Origin: an uncultured Muribaculaceae bacterium
GTDB lineage: Bacteria; Bacteroidota; Bacteroidia; Bacteroidales; Muribaculaceae
NCBI GenBank assembly: GCA_910576935.1
Contig: CAJTKG010000026.1
Coordinates: forward strand, 1-39,153
Length of the DNA stretch: 39,153 nt
Direction of reading: 5' to 3'
Shown here piece by piece: positions 24,501 to 32,148 of the stretch; position 1 is the stretch's first letter, and each line of letters starts with the position of its first letter. The translations under genes and the position numbers were made by a program. Below the pieces are notes generated by a model that did no database searches, was not told the origin of the DNA, and saw only the letters and a program-made list of their open reading frames with translations.

Positions 24501-24898
24501 ATATAAAGATATTTTATTACACCGATATACCGGCTTTGTTTGCCAAAAACGGTCGGAGCATTGCTTTAGGGATTCTCGCGGTATTGTTGGTGCTTGCCGC
24601 AATTGTCGTGTTGACTTATTATCCTGTCTCTAAAATGACTAAAGAGATTCAACCTAAACGAAGATGGGTGTTCCTGTTATGTGAAATCGGAAGTATCTAT
24701 TTAATTATAGTTACAGTCTTCCCGTTTGCTTATCTAACAAGTATTCTCATTTTTGATTCTTCGATAACAAGCGGTGTAGTAAAAGGGCTCATATTCATGT
24801 TTGCAGCGCTTATGGTCGGATTTTATTCGGGACTTCCTCGCGGTGAGCGTGTGCCGCCGTGGCTGAGGAGGATGCTCGGCCGTGCCAAGTCGAGGTAG
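21539..24898 (+). CDS. STAND ATPase with BspA-type leucine-rich region and four membrane segments
   Basis: A 1119-residue NLR-like protein. The N-terminal nSTAND1-type ATPase (about 20-405) has Walker A YGKSGIGKTS (49-58), Walker B VLVFDQFEALF (151-161), ILLVVREDDLF (200-210) and the end helix VELVHDLLAK. A Lys/Arg-rich stretch (404-416) precedes the first membrane helix (about 418-437). Residues 440-1003 contain LRR_5/BspA-type repeats, clearest at 703-778 (AFEKC..., AFSNNPNLTKIYMPD, AFADCENLVEVSV), with weaker units at 495-560. Three more helices lie at about 1008-1028, 1043-1072 and 1079-1098, followed by a basic tail. Positive charges put both ends in the cytoplasm and the repeats outside. 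I know of no well-described STAND defence protein with this topology. G+C drops sharply at about base 22745, where the ATPase ends. Avs- and NLR-type bacterial proteins are the nearest concept. Confidence 0.85.
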   Translation: MNTLSNLWKGLVSYTEEDIIESRYIFSGRSDVTLSLLSMVKNNLLVTFYGKSGIGKTSMLQAGLFPLLRRDNYLPVLLRPAEIDYVNFDAYVIDTVKYQLEKHQVVRYIAGEDGRFNRPIVNDAGDSCNNIALWFASSKFYDSDNREVFPVLVFDQFEALFLGGRNKGNEVLRGLHMMIDDSELKCPDDVVCHNEANFRILLVVREDDLFRLEDAIDELGYNSMKFNRLRLRALTDDQAREVIEKPIDDLKAKTGFSLVPDNEREAVINRIIDISRNRSGKVDSAILSLICSELYTMAGGGCITTALVDRIGANPLGDFYKRAVSTLDDTGRRYIESLVDARGRRRTVFRSNVDKYIKNSDRLFTGSNKLLQNVPGTKPADGNPDNQPVELVHDLLAKAVAQSKGKRRKISGYMARKSFVMMLSILLFVTVISFIGTQMNIKEYLAGDDKSVDGYEIVYLGKTRYKVNFNGTYSNRADIDSIYINLDSIKAHAAPVSIRNCASLKKIKFSSKPSDTISMLRLFVADCPALTEITLADSLILGLNIRVKNSPNLGPLKIARDVQYLTAGINRGEFSIDTKSNVLQIDPRNEFYRYSQGVLWDVKRQKVCIVTDSVSLVAFPDELAHLDSIELYSYDVHRQSFLPQKKLIKAGAVYNTRIKEGLPHEISKATITNVKAGYLEKFADPYYEDSVSLKYLEIDAIADNAFEKCRISDVNFPDSLSMIGVRAFSNNPNLTKIYMPDCVRYVGDYAFADCENLVEVSVNKNTYIRHTAFANSPNVVLKVRDDNGYERIFNRNDPHWPWNPVRNSDYINNVIFDLCSSFDNSDLYIPESRKFDIMGGYLGEHDYIEYSANGNDSTYLSFEEHGVKFRSNRIFILHDVQFCIPAPGEQKVYILPERGDFKGVKFMSLPVDVREIYLPFKNPYFVDEDSVGNEVIANRSYGYIDIPDSLKQLITLYVPSGSAPVYKTISQYRGFKAIKEINNFELANIKIFYYTDIPALFAKNGRSIALGILAVLLVLAAIVVLTYYPVSKMTKEIQPKRRWVFLLCEIGSIYLIIVTVFPFAYLTSILIFDSSITSGVVKGLIFMFAALMVGFYSGLPRGERVPPWLRRMLGRAKSR

Positions 24899-24979
24899 AT
24901 GTTCTGTGGCGATTTGTTAAAAATTACATAAACGCTTTAATCTCAAACCTGCTATAGGGACTGTTTCAACTATAATTAG

Positions 24980-24987
24980 TACTTTTG
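24980..24987 (+). promoter_or_regulatory. -7 box TACTTTTG of the coaX operon
   Basis: TACTTTTG fits TAnnTTTG and lies 9 bases before the coaX ATG, giving a very short leader. No convincing -33 box is seen. Confidence 0.55.
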
Positions 24988-24996
24988 CTGTCTGTT

Positions 24997-25737
24997 ATGA
25001 GGCAAAAACTGACTATTGACCGTGGTAACTCGGCCGTCAAGGCCGCCGCTTGGCACGATAACCATATCATCGCCACCGACATCTTCCATAGCGACTACGC
25101 TGAGGAGATTGCCGCGTTTGCTCGTCGTCACGGCATCGGCGGACGCTTCGACAGCGCAATATATTCGTCGGTAGGCGATCGTGCCGGTGATATCGTCGAA
25201 ACCATAGAATCACTGTCAGGCAGGATGATAGAGCTTTCATCGCACACGCCTATGCCTCTGACGCTCGACTATCGCAGCCCGTCGACCCTTGGTTGCGACC
25301 GCATAGCTGCCGCTGTCGGCGCGCGCGTCGTAGCCCCGGACAGATGGTTGCTCGTCGTCGACTGCGGCACGGCTGTCACATACGACCTCGTGTCGCCCGA
25401 CGGCCGTTTTGTAGGCGGCAACATCGCCCCCGGAATCTTCATGCGCCTTGAGGCGCTCAACCGTTTCACGGCACGTCTGCCGCTGGTCGATACCGACGGT
25501 GACATCCCCCTCAGGGGCTATGACACCGAGACGGCGTTGCGCTCGGGTGCTGTAATGGGTGTTGTTGCCGAAATAGAGTATTATCACCGCCACCTCCCGT
25601 CGCCCGATGCCGCGACGGTAATCACCGGCGGACAGGCCGCCCTTGTGGCTGACAAAGTCTCGTTCGACACTGTCGTCGAGCCAAATCTTGTTTCAATCGG
25701 ATTAAACAGAATAATCGATTATAATGAAAATATCTAA
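24997..25737 (+). CDS. coaX: Type III pantothenate kinase
   Basis: CoaX phosphorylates pantothenate, the first step of coenzyme A synthesis; the type III form is not inhibited by CoA. The 246-residue protein has the phosphate-binding start LTIDRGNSAVK (Asp8), the pantothenate site STLGCDRIAAAVGA (97-109), DCGTAVTYD (122-130) and GGNIAPG (140-146), all in normal order. I chose ATG 24997. The frame opens at TTG 24985, which lies inside the promoter box. The last 14 bases overlap the start of the outer membrane protein gene, so the operon is tightly packed. Confidence 0.94.
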   Translation: MRQKLTIDRGNSAVKAAAWHDNHIIATDIFHSDYAEEIAAFARRHGIGGRFDSAIYSSVGDRAGDIVETIESLSGRMIELSSHTPMPLTLDYRSPSTLGCDRIAAAVGARVVAPDRWLLVVDCGTAVTYDLVSPDGRFVGGNIAPGIFMRLEALNRFTARLPLVDTDGDIPLRGYDTETALRSGAVMGVVAEIEYYHRHLPSPDAATVITGGQAALVADKVSFDTVVEPNLVSIGLNRIIDYNENI

Positions 25738-26977
25738 ATTCATCACAGCTTGCGCCATTGCGCTCGCGTCGCTGGCCGCTACGGCTCAAAACGGTGTCAT
25801 AACGCCTTACTCGCGTTATGGCTACGGTATGCTCAACGATAACGCCACTTCGGCCCAGAAATCAATGGGCGGCGTGGGCTATGCCATGCAGTCGGGACGT
25901 CAGACAAACGTAATGAATCCGGCGTCATACGCCGCCATCGACTCGCTCACTTTCCTCTTTGACATGGGCATCGACATAACCTGTCTGTGGCAGACCGAGA
26001 AAGTCGACGGCAAAAACATCAAAGACGACAACACCGGCGGCGGACTCGGCTATATCACCATGCAGTTCCCGATCGGCAAATATATGGGTGCCAGTGTCGG
26101 CCTGCTGCCTTACTCGTCTGTAGGCTACGCTTTCGGCAGCGGTATCGAAAACGGCTCATCGTCGCGTCAGGGTTCGGGCAGCATCAACCAGCTCTACGCC
26201 GGCCTCTCGGGTCGTCTGTTCAAAGGCTTTTCGATCGGCGCGAACGTCGCCTATCTATTCGGCACGACATTCAACGACAGCTATGTCACCGCTGTCACCG
26301 GCTCGACGACGCTTTTCGAGCGTCAGTTTGAGGTGCGCGACTGGCGTATCGACATCGGCGCGCAGTATGGTTTCAACATCGGCCGTGAAGACCGTCTGAC
26401 CCTCGGCCTTGTCTATAGCCCGGCCAAAGACTTCCACGGTCACAGCTATGTATACTCTTACGACCTCAATCAGGATGAGGCGCCGACAGAAGAAGAGAAA
26501 AACCGGCTTCAGGGCAACTTTTCCATGGCCGAAAGCTGGGGAGCAGGTGTCAATTATCTATGGCGCAATAAGATCATGGCCGAACTCGACTTCACCTATC
26601 AGCCCTGGTCAAAAGCCAAATACAACGGCCTCAAGCAGGACGGCAGCGACTCGCAGCTCGCCGACCGCTATAAGATTGCGGCCGGTTTCCAGATACAGCC
26701 GAAGGCCCGCGGCAACTATCTCGAACGCATACGTTACCGCATCGGCGGCTTCTATAACCGCGACTACCTCAATATCAACGGCAACAATCTGCGCGACTGG
26801 GGCCTGACGGCCGGTTTCGGTTTTCCCGTGCCGCAGTTCAAGACCATCGTCAACCTCGGCATAGAGTGGATAAACCGCAGCGCTACACCCAACCCTCTGA
26901 TCAAAGAGAATTATCTCAATATCACTCTCGGCATCAACTTCAACGAGATGTGGTTCCGTCAGAGCAAGATCTATTAA
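25724..26977 (+). CDS. Outer membrane beta-barrel protein
   Basis: A 417-residue exported protein with a signal peptide ending near AATAQN (about 22). The mature start, GVITPYSRYGYGML, followed by QKSMGGVGYAMQ and VMNPASYAAIDSLTFLFDMG, is typical of Bacteroidetes barrels of the FadL/PorV-like type. Alternating amphipathic strands rich in Tyr, Phe and Gly run to the end, which closes with LNITLGINFNEMWF and a short tail. The location after coaX and before lptC is a conserved order in Bacteroidetes, which suggests a link with envelope assembly, though the substrate is unknown. Confidence 0.8.
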   Translation: MKISKFITACAIALASLAATAQNGVITPYSRYGYGMLNDNATSAQKSMGGVGYAMQSGRQTNVMNPASYAAIDSLTFLFDMGIDITCLWQTEKVDGKNIKDDNTGGGLGYITMQFPIGKYMGASVGLLPYSSVGYAFGSGIENGSSSRQGSGSINQLYAGLSGRLFKGFSIGANVAYLFGTTFNDSYVTAVTGSTTLFERQFEVRDWRIDIGAQYGFNIGREDRLTLGLVYSPAKDFHGHSYVYSYDLNQDEAPTEEEKNRLQGNFSMAESWGAGVNYLWRNKIMAELDFTYQPWSKAKYNGLKQDGSDSQLADRYKIAAGFQIQPKARGNYLERIRYRIGGFYNRDYLNINGNNLRDWGLTAGFGFPVPQFKTIVNLGIEWINRSATPNPLIKENYLNITLGINFNEMWFRQSKIY

Positions 26978-27049
26978 TCAACCGGCAGCGACTTGGACTC
27001 AGATCATTCCATCGGTCATTTATGCCGCCGATTGCCGGCGGCTGTCACG

Positions 27050-27772
27050 ATGCGGCTCTTGCCGGCGGCAGTCATAACGGTTGTCGTCGCGATGGCTTTC
27101 GTCAGCGGCGGTTGTGGCGAGACGCGCCACTCTTATGTCGCCAACGCTTCAGACGGAGAGACGACACCGACAATGACAACCGTCAACGTCGAGACATATA
27201 TCAGCGACTCAGGTTATACGCGCTATCACCTGTCGACGCCGTTGTGGCTTATGTTTGAAGACGCTTCCGAACCCTTCTGGCGCTTCCCCGACGGCCTTGA
27301 TCTCGAGCAATATGACCTTGCCATGCGTCCACAGGCCACCATGGTCAGCGACTCGGCCACATATTTCAGCCGCAAACGTCTGTGGCGTCTTGATGGCAAT
27401 GTTGTCATGGTCAACACCATGCGTGATAGCTTTCTCACCCATCAGCTCTTTTGGGACCAGACGCGCCGCCGCGTCTATAGCGATTCGTTCATTCACATCG
27501 TGCGCTCTGACCGCATCATCGAAGGTTATGGTTTCGAGTCGAACGAAAATATGACATCATATACAATCAAGAATCCGACCGGCATAATTCCCGTCGAACG
27601 TCGCGACAACAGTGCTGCCGTGAACGACAGCGCGGCTGTCGGCCGCCGCCGTTCGCCCCAAGAGATAGCCTCGCGCCGGGCTGCCGGCGATTCAGCCAAG
27701 ATGGTAAAGCCCGGGCAACCGTCCGGCCCGGATGACGCCAATTCGACAAACTCTAAACAAACGGCAAAATAA
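27050..27772 (+). CDS. lptC: LPS export protein LptC (lipoprotein form)
   Basis: A 240-residue envelope protein matching Bacteroidetes LptC, which bridges the LPS transport complex in the periplasm. The N-terminal hydrophobic segment ends in SGGC (Cys22), a loose lipobox. The LptC core follows: VETYISDSGYTRYHLSTPLW, FWRFPDGLDLEQYD, ATYFSRKRLWRLDGNVVMVN, HQLFWDQTRRRVYSD and IIEGYGFESNENM. After about residue 175 comes a low-complexity charged tail with Ser, Arg and Lys that is probably disordered. I chose ATG 27050. The frame reaches back to 26993, but that would use a TTG and put charged residues before the signal. The DUF21/CBS gene begins 7 bases after the stop. Confidence 0.8.
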   Translation: MRLLPAAVITVVVAMAFVSGGCGETRHSYVANASDGETTPTMTTVNVETYISDSGYTRYHLSTPLWLMFEDASEPFWRFPDGLDLEQYDLAMRPQATMVSDSATYFSRKRLWRLDGNVVMVNTMRDSFLTHQLFWDQTRRRVYSDSFIHIVRSDRIIEGYGFESNENMTSYTIKNPTGIIPVERRDNSAAVNDSAAVGRRRSPQEIASRRAAGDSAKMVKPGQPSGPDDANSTNSKQTAK

Positions 27773-27779
27773 AACAATA

Positions 27780-29066
27780 ATGGATCTCACTGTCTGGATA
27801 ATAATCACAGTCATCTCACTCTTCTTCTCGGCCCTCTTCTCGGGTACCGAGATGGCCTATGTCACCGCCGACCGTGTCCGCGTCGAGATCGACATAAAAC
27901 ACGGAGGCATGATATCGCGCATCATCAAACGCTTCTATGCCAATGCCGAGTTCTTCATATCGTCGATTCTCGTCGGCAACAATGTCATGCTTGTCATCTA
28001 CGGTATGGGCGCTGCCGCTCTGCTTGAAACGCCTCTCGCCCGCTTTACCGACAACGAAGCCGTCATACTGATATCTCAGACACTAATCTCGACAGCGGTA
28101 ATCCTTCTTGTCGGCGAATTCATCCCCAAGACCATATTCAAGATAAACCCCAACAACTCTCTTAAAATCATAGCCATCCCGGTCTATCTTTTCTATCTGC
28201 TGCTATATCCGCTTTCGCTTCTTGCGAGTGCGTTGTCGAAAGGCCTCATGAGGCTTGTCGGGGCCAAAGATAACAACAAACGCCTGAGTCTTATCTCTAT
28301 AGGTGATCTTAACGACTATCTCGAAGAGACCATAGACACAATGGAAGAGAAGCAGACGCGTGTCGAAAACGAGGTCAAGATATTTCAGAACGCACTTGAT
28401 TTCTCATCGACCCATCTTCGCGACTGCATGATTCCACGCAACGAGATCATTGCCGTCGACTTCGGGTCGGCCACCCGTGAATCTCTCTGCCGGCTATTCA
28501 TGAGCACCGGGCGCTCCAAGATACTTGTCTATCGCGACGACATCGACAATATCGTCGGATATGTCCACGTGCGCGAACTATTCGACACAACATCAGATTG
28601 GCGCCAACACCTTATGCCGGTGCTTTACGGTCCTGAAAATCTGCTTGCCAACAAGATGATGCGTCGTCTGTTGCAGCAGAAAGGGTCGATAGCCATCGTT
28701 ATCGACGAATTTGGCGGCACAGCCGGCATCGTAACCCTCGAAGATCTCGTCGAAGAAATATTCGGCGACATCCAGGACGAGCATGACAACACCAAACTTA
28801 CCAGCCGCTGTGTTGCCCCCGGTGTATATGAATTTTCAGGACGTTGCGAGATCAACGCGATCAACGAGCGCTATAATCTCGACATACCCGAGGATGAAAG
28901 CTATCAGACGCTTGCGGGCTATATACTCGAATCGACAGGCTCGATCCCCGAAACCGGCGAGAGTGTCGTTATCGACGAACGCCGTTTTGACATCATTAAA
29001 AAATCGGCCACCCGCCTTGAACTCATTCGCCTCACCCTTCCTTCTGACGGCGAGGACTTGGAATGA
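27780..29066 (+). CDS. DUF21 / CBS / CorC-domain membrane protein (hemolysin-type, CNNM family)
   Basis: A 428-residue inner membrane protein. The DUF21 membrane domain (about 1-190) starts MDLTVWIIITVISLFFSALFSGTEMAYV and has three or four helices. Two CBS modules follow at about 205-325 (MIPRNEIIAVDF ..., IVIDEFGGTAGIVTLEDLVEEIFGDIQDE). The CorC_HlyC domain closes the protein at about 340-425 (FSGRCEINAINERYNLDI). Members are linked with magnesium or cobalt export; the old name hemolysin is misleading. GldE belongs to the same family, but I cannot call it that here. I chose the ATG at 27780. The 3' end overlaps the opposing nucleotidyltransferase gene by 35 bases. Confidence 0.88.
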   Translation: MDLTVWIIITVISLFFSALFSGTEMAYVTADRVRVEIDIKHGGMISRIIKRFYANAEFFISSILVGNNVMLVIYGMGAAALLETPLARFTDNEAVILISQTLISTAVILLVGEFIPKTIFKINPNNSLKIIAIPVYLFYLLLYPLSLLASALSKGLMRLVGAKDNNKRLSLISIGDLNDYLEETIDTMEEKQTRVENEVKIFQNALDFSSTHLRDCMIPRNEIIAVDFGSATRESLCRLFMSTGRSKILVYRDDIDNIVGYVHVRELFDTTSDWRQHLMPVLYGPENLLANKMMRRLLQQKGSIAIVIDEFGGTAGIVTLEDLVEEIFGDIQDEHDNTKLTSRCVAPGVYEFSGRCEINAINERYNLDIPEDESYQTLAGYILESTGSIPETGESVVIDERRFDIIKKSATRLELIRLTLPSDGEDLE

Positions 29067-29775
29067 TTTTCTCCGCAAAGCGACGGGCAACGTCGATATC
29101 AGCCGGACGGTCTATGTCGATGACTGTGCCGAGCCGATAGGGGCGCAGGCGTAGCCCGGCGGCGAGCAGAGCACGCTGATAATCGCGCATGCGGTCGAGG
29201 CCTTGGGCGACACATTGGTCAAGCACTTCGAGCGCCTTGGGCGTAAGCCCGTAGATGCCGGCCGAGATATACCGGCAGCCGGTGACGCGTTTGTCGCAGA
29301 AGCCGTCGATAAGTCCCGTTGCGCTGTTAACAGATATATACAATGGCTTTTCGTCATCAATGTAATCGGTGACAGCCATATACCCGTCGACGGTGGTGTC
29401 GGCCGCGAAGTCATTGACATAGCTTCTAAACGCGGCCGGGTCAAAGATCGTGTCGACGGTCGAGAGTATAAAACGTTTGCCGCGAGGCAACAACGGTGCG
29501 AGCCGATGAAAACTGTGCATCGACCCGGTAGTCTCGGCAGCGATAATGTTTAGTGCGACGGGCAGTTCCGGCGCGATACTATACAGATAGTCTGAGACGG
29601 TTCCCGTCGCCTGGTTTGTGATGATGGAAATGCTTTCGGCGTTGTTGCCGATGAAAATGTCGATAAGACGTCTTATCATCGGGCGTCCGTTGATCTCGAC
29701 AAGCGGTTTGGGCTGTTCGACACCTCCTTTGTCGAGACGGCTGCCCCGGCCGGCGGCAATGATGGCGAAGTGCAT
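29032..29775 (-). CDS. Sugar-1-phosphate-type nucleotidyltransferase
   Basis: A 247-residue GT-A-like nucleotidyltransferase. The nucleotide-binding start IIAAGRGSRL (5-14) is followed by QPKPLVEINGRPMI, and FILSTVDTIFD provides the metal-binding Asp. Later motifs are YISAGIYGL and the closing VIDIDRPADIDVARRF. Relatives make NDP-sugars or CDP/CTP-linked precursors (MobA-like and sugar nucleotidylyltransferases); the exact substrate is not clear. It is the last of three minus-strand genes after rlmN and pdxA, 14 bases behind pdxA, and its end overlaps the CBS-protein gene. Confidence 0.82.
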   Translation of the reverse strand: MHFAIIAAGRGSRLDKGGVEQPKPLVEINGRPMIRRLIDIFIGNNAESISIITNQATGTVSDYLYSIAPELPVALNIIAAETTGSMHSFHRLAPLLPRGKRFILSTVDTIFDPAAFRSYVNDFAADTTVDGYMAVTDYIDDEKPLYISVNSATGLIDGFCDKRVTGCRYISAGIYGLTPKALEVLDQCVAQGLDRMRDYQRALLAAGLRLRPYRLGTVIDIDRPADIDVARRFAEKIIPSPRRQKEG

Positions 29776-29789
29776 CGTCTCAGTCTTTG

Positions 29790-30887
29790 TCAGGCGTTGT
29801 CGTCAGACAGATCGAGCACGACATTGTCAGAGCCCTTTTCGTAATATTGTTTGCGGAGCGGACGGCGTGTGGCTGCGTCTTCACGCTGACGGTTGCGGTA
29901 GACGTCGATGGCGGCATAGATGGCGCGGCGCATCGATTCGGGCGAAGCCTCGCCGGTGCCCGCAATGTCATATCCGGTACCGTGGTCGGGAGATGTGCGC
30001 ACGAAAGGTAGTCCGGCCGTGAAATTGATGCCGTCTTCCATGGCTATGGTCTTGAACGGAGCAAGTCCCTGGTCGTGATACATGGCCAGAATGCCGTCAA
30101 ACTTGACAAAACGTCCCGCTCCAAAGAAGCCGTCGGCGGCATAAGGGCCGAAGACAAGCACTTTCTTTGTTTTCATCTCCTCGATGGCCGGGATGATGAC
30201 ATCCTTCTCCTCGCAGCCGAGCAGGCCGTCTTCGCCGGCGTGGGGGTTGAGCGATAGCACGGCGATACGCGGTGAGGGAATGCCGAAATCGCGGCGGAGC
30301 GAAGCGCTGAAGGTGGCTATGCGTTCGGTCAGCAGCTCTTTGGTGATGGCTTCGGGCACTTTGGCTATCGGCATATGGGTCGTCGCCAGGGCCACGCGCA
30401 TGTTGTCGTTGCAGAGCACCATCAGGGCGTGGTCGCCGTGGTCGCCGACCGACGATTCGAGATATTCGGTGTGACCCGGGAAAGTGAAAGTCTCGCTTTG
30501 AATATTGTGTTTGTTGATGGGGGCGGTGACGAGCACGTCTACTTTGCCTGAGCGTAGGTCGGCGACGGCGCGTTCGAGGCTGCTGAAAGCGGCGCGGCCG
30601 GCAGCCTCGGTCGAGATGCCGGTGTCGACTTTGACATCTTCGCCGATGACGTTGATCATGTTGTAGACCCCGTCGACTATCTCATCGCCCGATTCGATCT
30701 GGGTAAACTGTATCGGTTGTAGTTCGAGCAACTTGCGGTAGTGTGCGGCGATTTTGGCCGAGCCATAGACCACCGGCGTACATAGTTCAAGCAGTCGGTT
30801 ATCTTCGAGAGTTTTGAGTATCACCTCGTAAGAGATGCCGTTGATGTCGCCTTGCGTTATGGCGACTCTGATTTTGCGGTTGTTCAT
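29790..30887 (-). CDS. pdxA: 4-hydroxythreonine-4-phosphate dehydrogenase PdxA
   Basis: PdxA oxidises 4-phosphohydroxy-threonine in the pathway to pyridoxal 5'-phosphate. The 365-residue protein begins RVAITQGDINGISYEVI, equivalent to GDPAGIGPE in Proteobacteria; the Ile-Asn form is usual for this phylum. Metal-site and substrate motifs are FPGHTEYLE, LNPHAGEDGLLG and MYHDQGLAPFK with its His, followed by GLPFVRTSPDHGTGYDIAG. The start at ATG 30887 overlaps the rlmN stop by 4 bases. The C-terminal 30 residues are charged and probably loose. Confidence 0.95.
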   Translation of the reverse strand: MNNRKIRVAITQGDINGISYEVILKTLEDNRLLELCTPVVYGSAKIAAHYRKLLELQPIQFTQIESGDEIVDGVYNMINVIGEDVKVDTGISTEAAGRAAFSSLERAVADLRSGKVDVLVTAPINKHNIQSETFTFPGHTEYLESSVGDHGDHALMVLCNDNMRVALATTHMPIAKVPEAITKELLTERIATFSASLRRDFGIPSPRIAVLSLNPHAGEDGLLGCEEKDVIIPAIEEMKTKKVLVFGPYAADGFFGAGRFVKFDGILAMYHDQGLAPFKTIAMEDGINFTAGLPFVRTSPDHGTGYDIAGTGEASPESMRRAIYAAIDVYRNRQREDAATRRPLRKQYYEKGSDNVVLDLSDDNA

Positions 30888-31930
30888 ATCGTGTCTTGTT
30901 CTTTTTTGTCGGGGTTGTTTTTGCCGGCGAGCATGCCGCAGGCGGCTGCTATGTCTTCGCCGCGTGAGGCTCTGATGGTGGCGGTGACGCCGAGTTCATT
31001 TAGACGGTCGCGGAATGCCTCCATTGCCGCCTGTGATGTCGGGCTCAGCTCGGAGCCGGGGATTTTGTGGAATCTGATAAGATTGACGCGAGCCGATGTG
31101 CCTTTGATGAGTTTTGCGAGAGCATCGGCGTCGGTGAGACGGTCGTTGACGCCGCGCCACACTATATATTCGACCGACAGACGGCGCTGGTGGGCGAAGT
31201 CATAGCCCCGGAGCATCTCGAAGATCTCTTTGGCGGGGTAGGCGCGTTCGACCGGCATAAGTTCGGCGCGTTGTGTGCTATAAGGCGAGTGGACACTTAC
31301 AGCGAGATGAACGCGTGTGAAGTCGAGTATGCGTTTCATCTCTTTCAGACGCCCGATTGTCGATACAGTGATGCGTTTCGGGCTCCACGCCAAGCCCCAT
31401 GGAGCTGTTAGTATTTCAATGGCGTCAAGGACGGCGTCGAGGTTGTCGGTCGGCTCGCCCATGCCCATGAAGACAATGTTGGTGAGCTTCTCGCTCTCGG
31501 GTATCGAAAGTATCTGGTTGATAATGCCTGCCGCAGTGAGGTTGCCGTGGAATCCCTGCCGGCCTGTCATGCAGAAACGGCAGTTCATCTTACATCCGGC
31601 CTGCGACGAGACGCATAGCGTCGCGCGATCGCGGTCGGGAATATATACGGCCTCTACATCCCGGCCTCCTGCGCCCTCGAAGAGATATTTCACCGTGCCG
31701 TCGGTCGAGCGGGCCTCGGTTTTCGGGGCTTCGCGGCCCACAGTATATTTTTCGGCAAGACGCGCGCGTGCGGTTTTAGACAGATCGGTCATGTCGGCGA
31801 TGTCGTTGACGCGTTTGTCGTAGAGCCATTTGGCGATCTGTCCGGCCGCGAAGCGTGGTAGCCCCTCCTCGGCCGCGATATGCCGCAGCTGTTCGAGAGT
31901 CAGTCCGATAAGAGGTTTTCTGCTTTCCAT
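30884..31930 (-). CDS. rlmN: 23S rRNA (A2503-C2)/tRNA (A37-C2) methyltransferase RlmN
   Basis: RlmN is a radical SAM enzyme that methylates C2 of A2503 in 23S rRNA and A37 in some tRNAs. The 348-residue protein has the iron-sulfur motif CKMNCRFC (Cys113, 117, 120), the methyl-carrying Cys near the C-terminus in AACGML, the GMGEPTDN motif, and SVHSPYSTQRAELMP. I chose ATG 31930 (MESRKPLIGL). The frame opens further upstream, but the added residues lie across a promoter box. A TACTTTTG box at 31935-31942 is only 4 bases before the ATG, so the message may be leaderless. Confidence 0.95.
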   Translation of the reverse strand: MESRKPLIGLTLEQLRHIAAEEGLPRFAAGQIAKWLYDKRVNDIADMTDLSKTARARLAEKYTVGREAPKTEARSTDGTVKYLFEGAGGRDVEAVYIPDRDRATLCVSSQAGCKMNCRFCMTGRQGFHGNLTAAGIINQILSIPESEKLTNIVFMGMGEPTDNLDAVLDAIEILTAPWGLAWSPKRITVSTIGRLKEMKRILDFTRVHLAVSVHSPYSTQRAELMPVERAYPAKEIFEMLRGYDFAHQRRLSVEYIVWRGVNDRLTDADALAKLIKGTSARVNLIRFHKIPGSELSPTSQAAMEAFRDRLNELGVTATIRASRGEDIAAACGMLAGKNNPDKKEQDTI

Positions 31931-31934
31931 GTTA

Positions 31935-31942
31935 CAAAAGTA
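31935..31942 (-). promoter_or_regulatory. -7 box TACTTTTG directly before the rlmN start
   Basis: The reverse complement of 31935-31942 is TACTTTTG. It lies inside GTTAC-AAAA-GTAAC (31931-31944), a 5-bp inverted repeat. Transcription would begin at or next to the ATG. Confidence 0.5.
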
Positions 31943-32080
31943 ACTACATTTCGCGATATAATGATATAAAAAATGCAAAAGCGAGCGCCCCGGTTATTCT
32001 CTATACTGCATTTTGTAGCTTTTATACAGATTGAAAGCTTTTTTATATGCCCGTCGCGGGATTTATATGTTTAATTTTCG

Positions 32081-32088
32081 TAACTTTG
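32081..32088 (+). promoter_or_regulatory. -7 box TAACTTTG of the first DUF4855 gene
   Basis: TAACTTTG fits the consensus and lies 60 bases before the ATG. The remaining gap between rlmN and this gene (31945-32080) holds only a short AGCTTT/AAAGCT hairpin of doubtful meaning. Confidence 0.6.
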
Positions 32089-32148
32089 TCAAAAATCAGT
32101 ATAAAATAGCCGAATACCAATTTCTATATCTATTAACCATTATTTATA

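Noticed and set aside
32017..32044. AGCTTT/AAAGCT hairpin with T run on the plus strand
   Set aside because: The stem is only 6 bp with an 11-base loop, and no plus-strand gene lies upstream, so I do not call a terminator.
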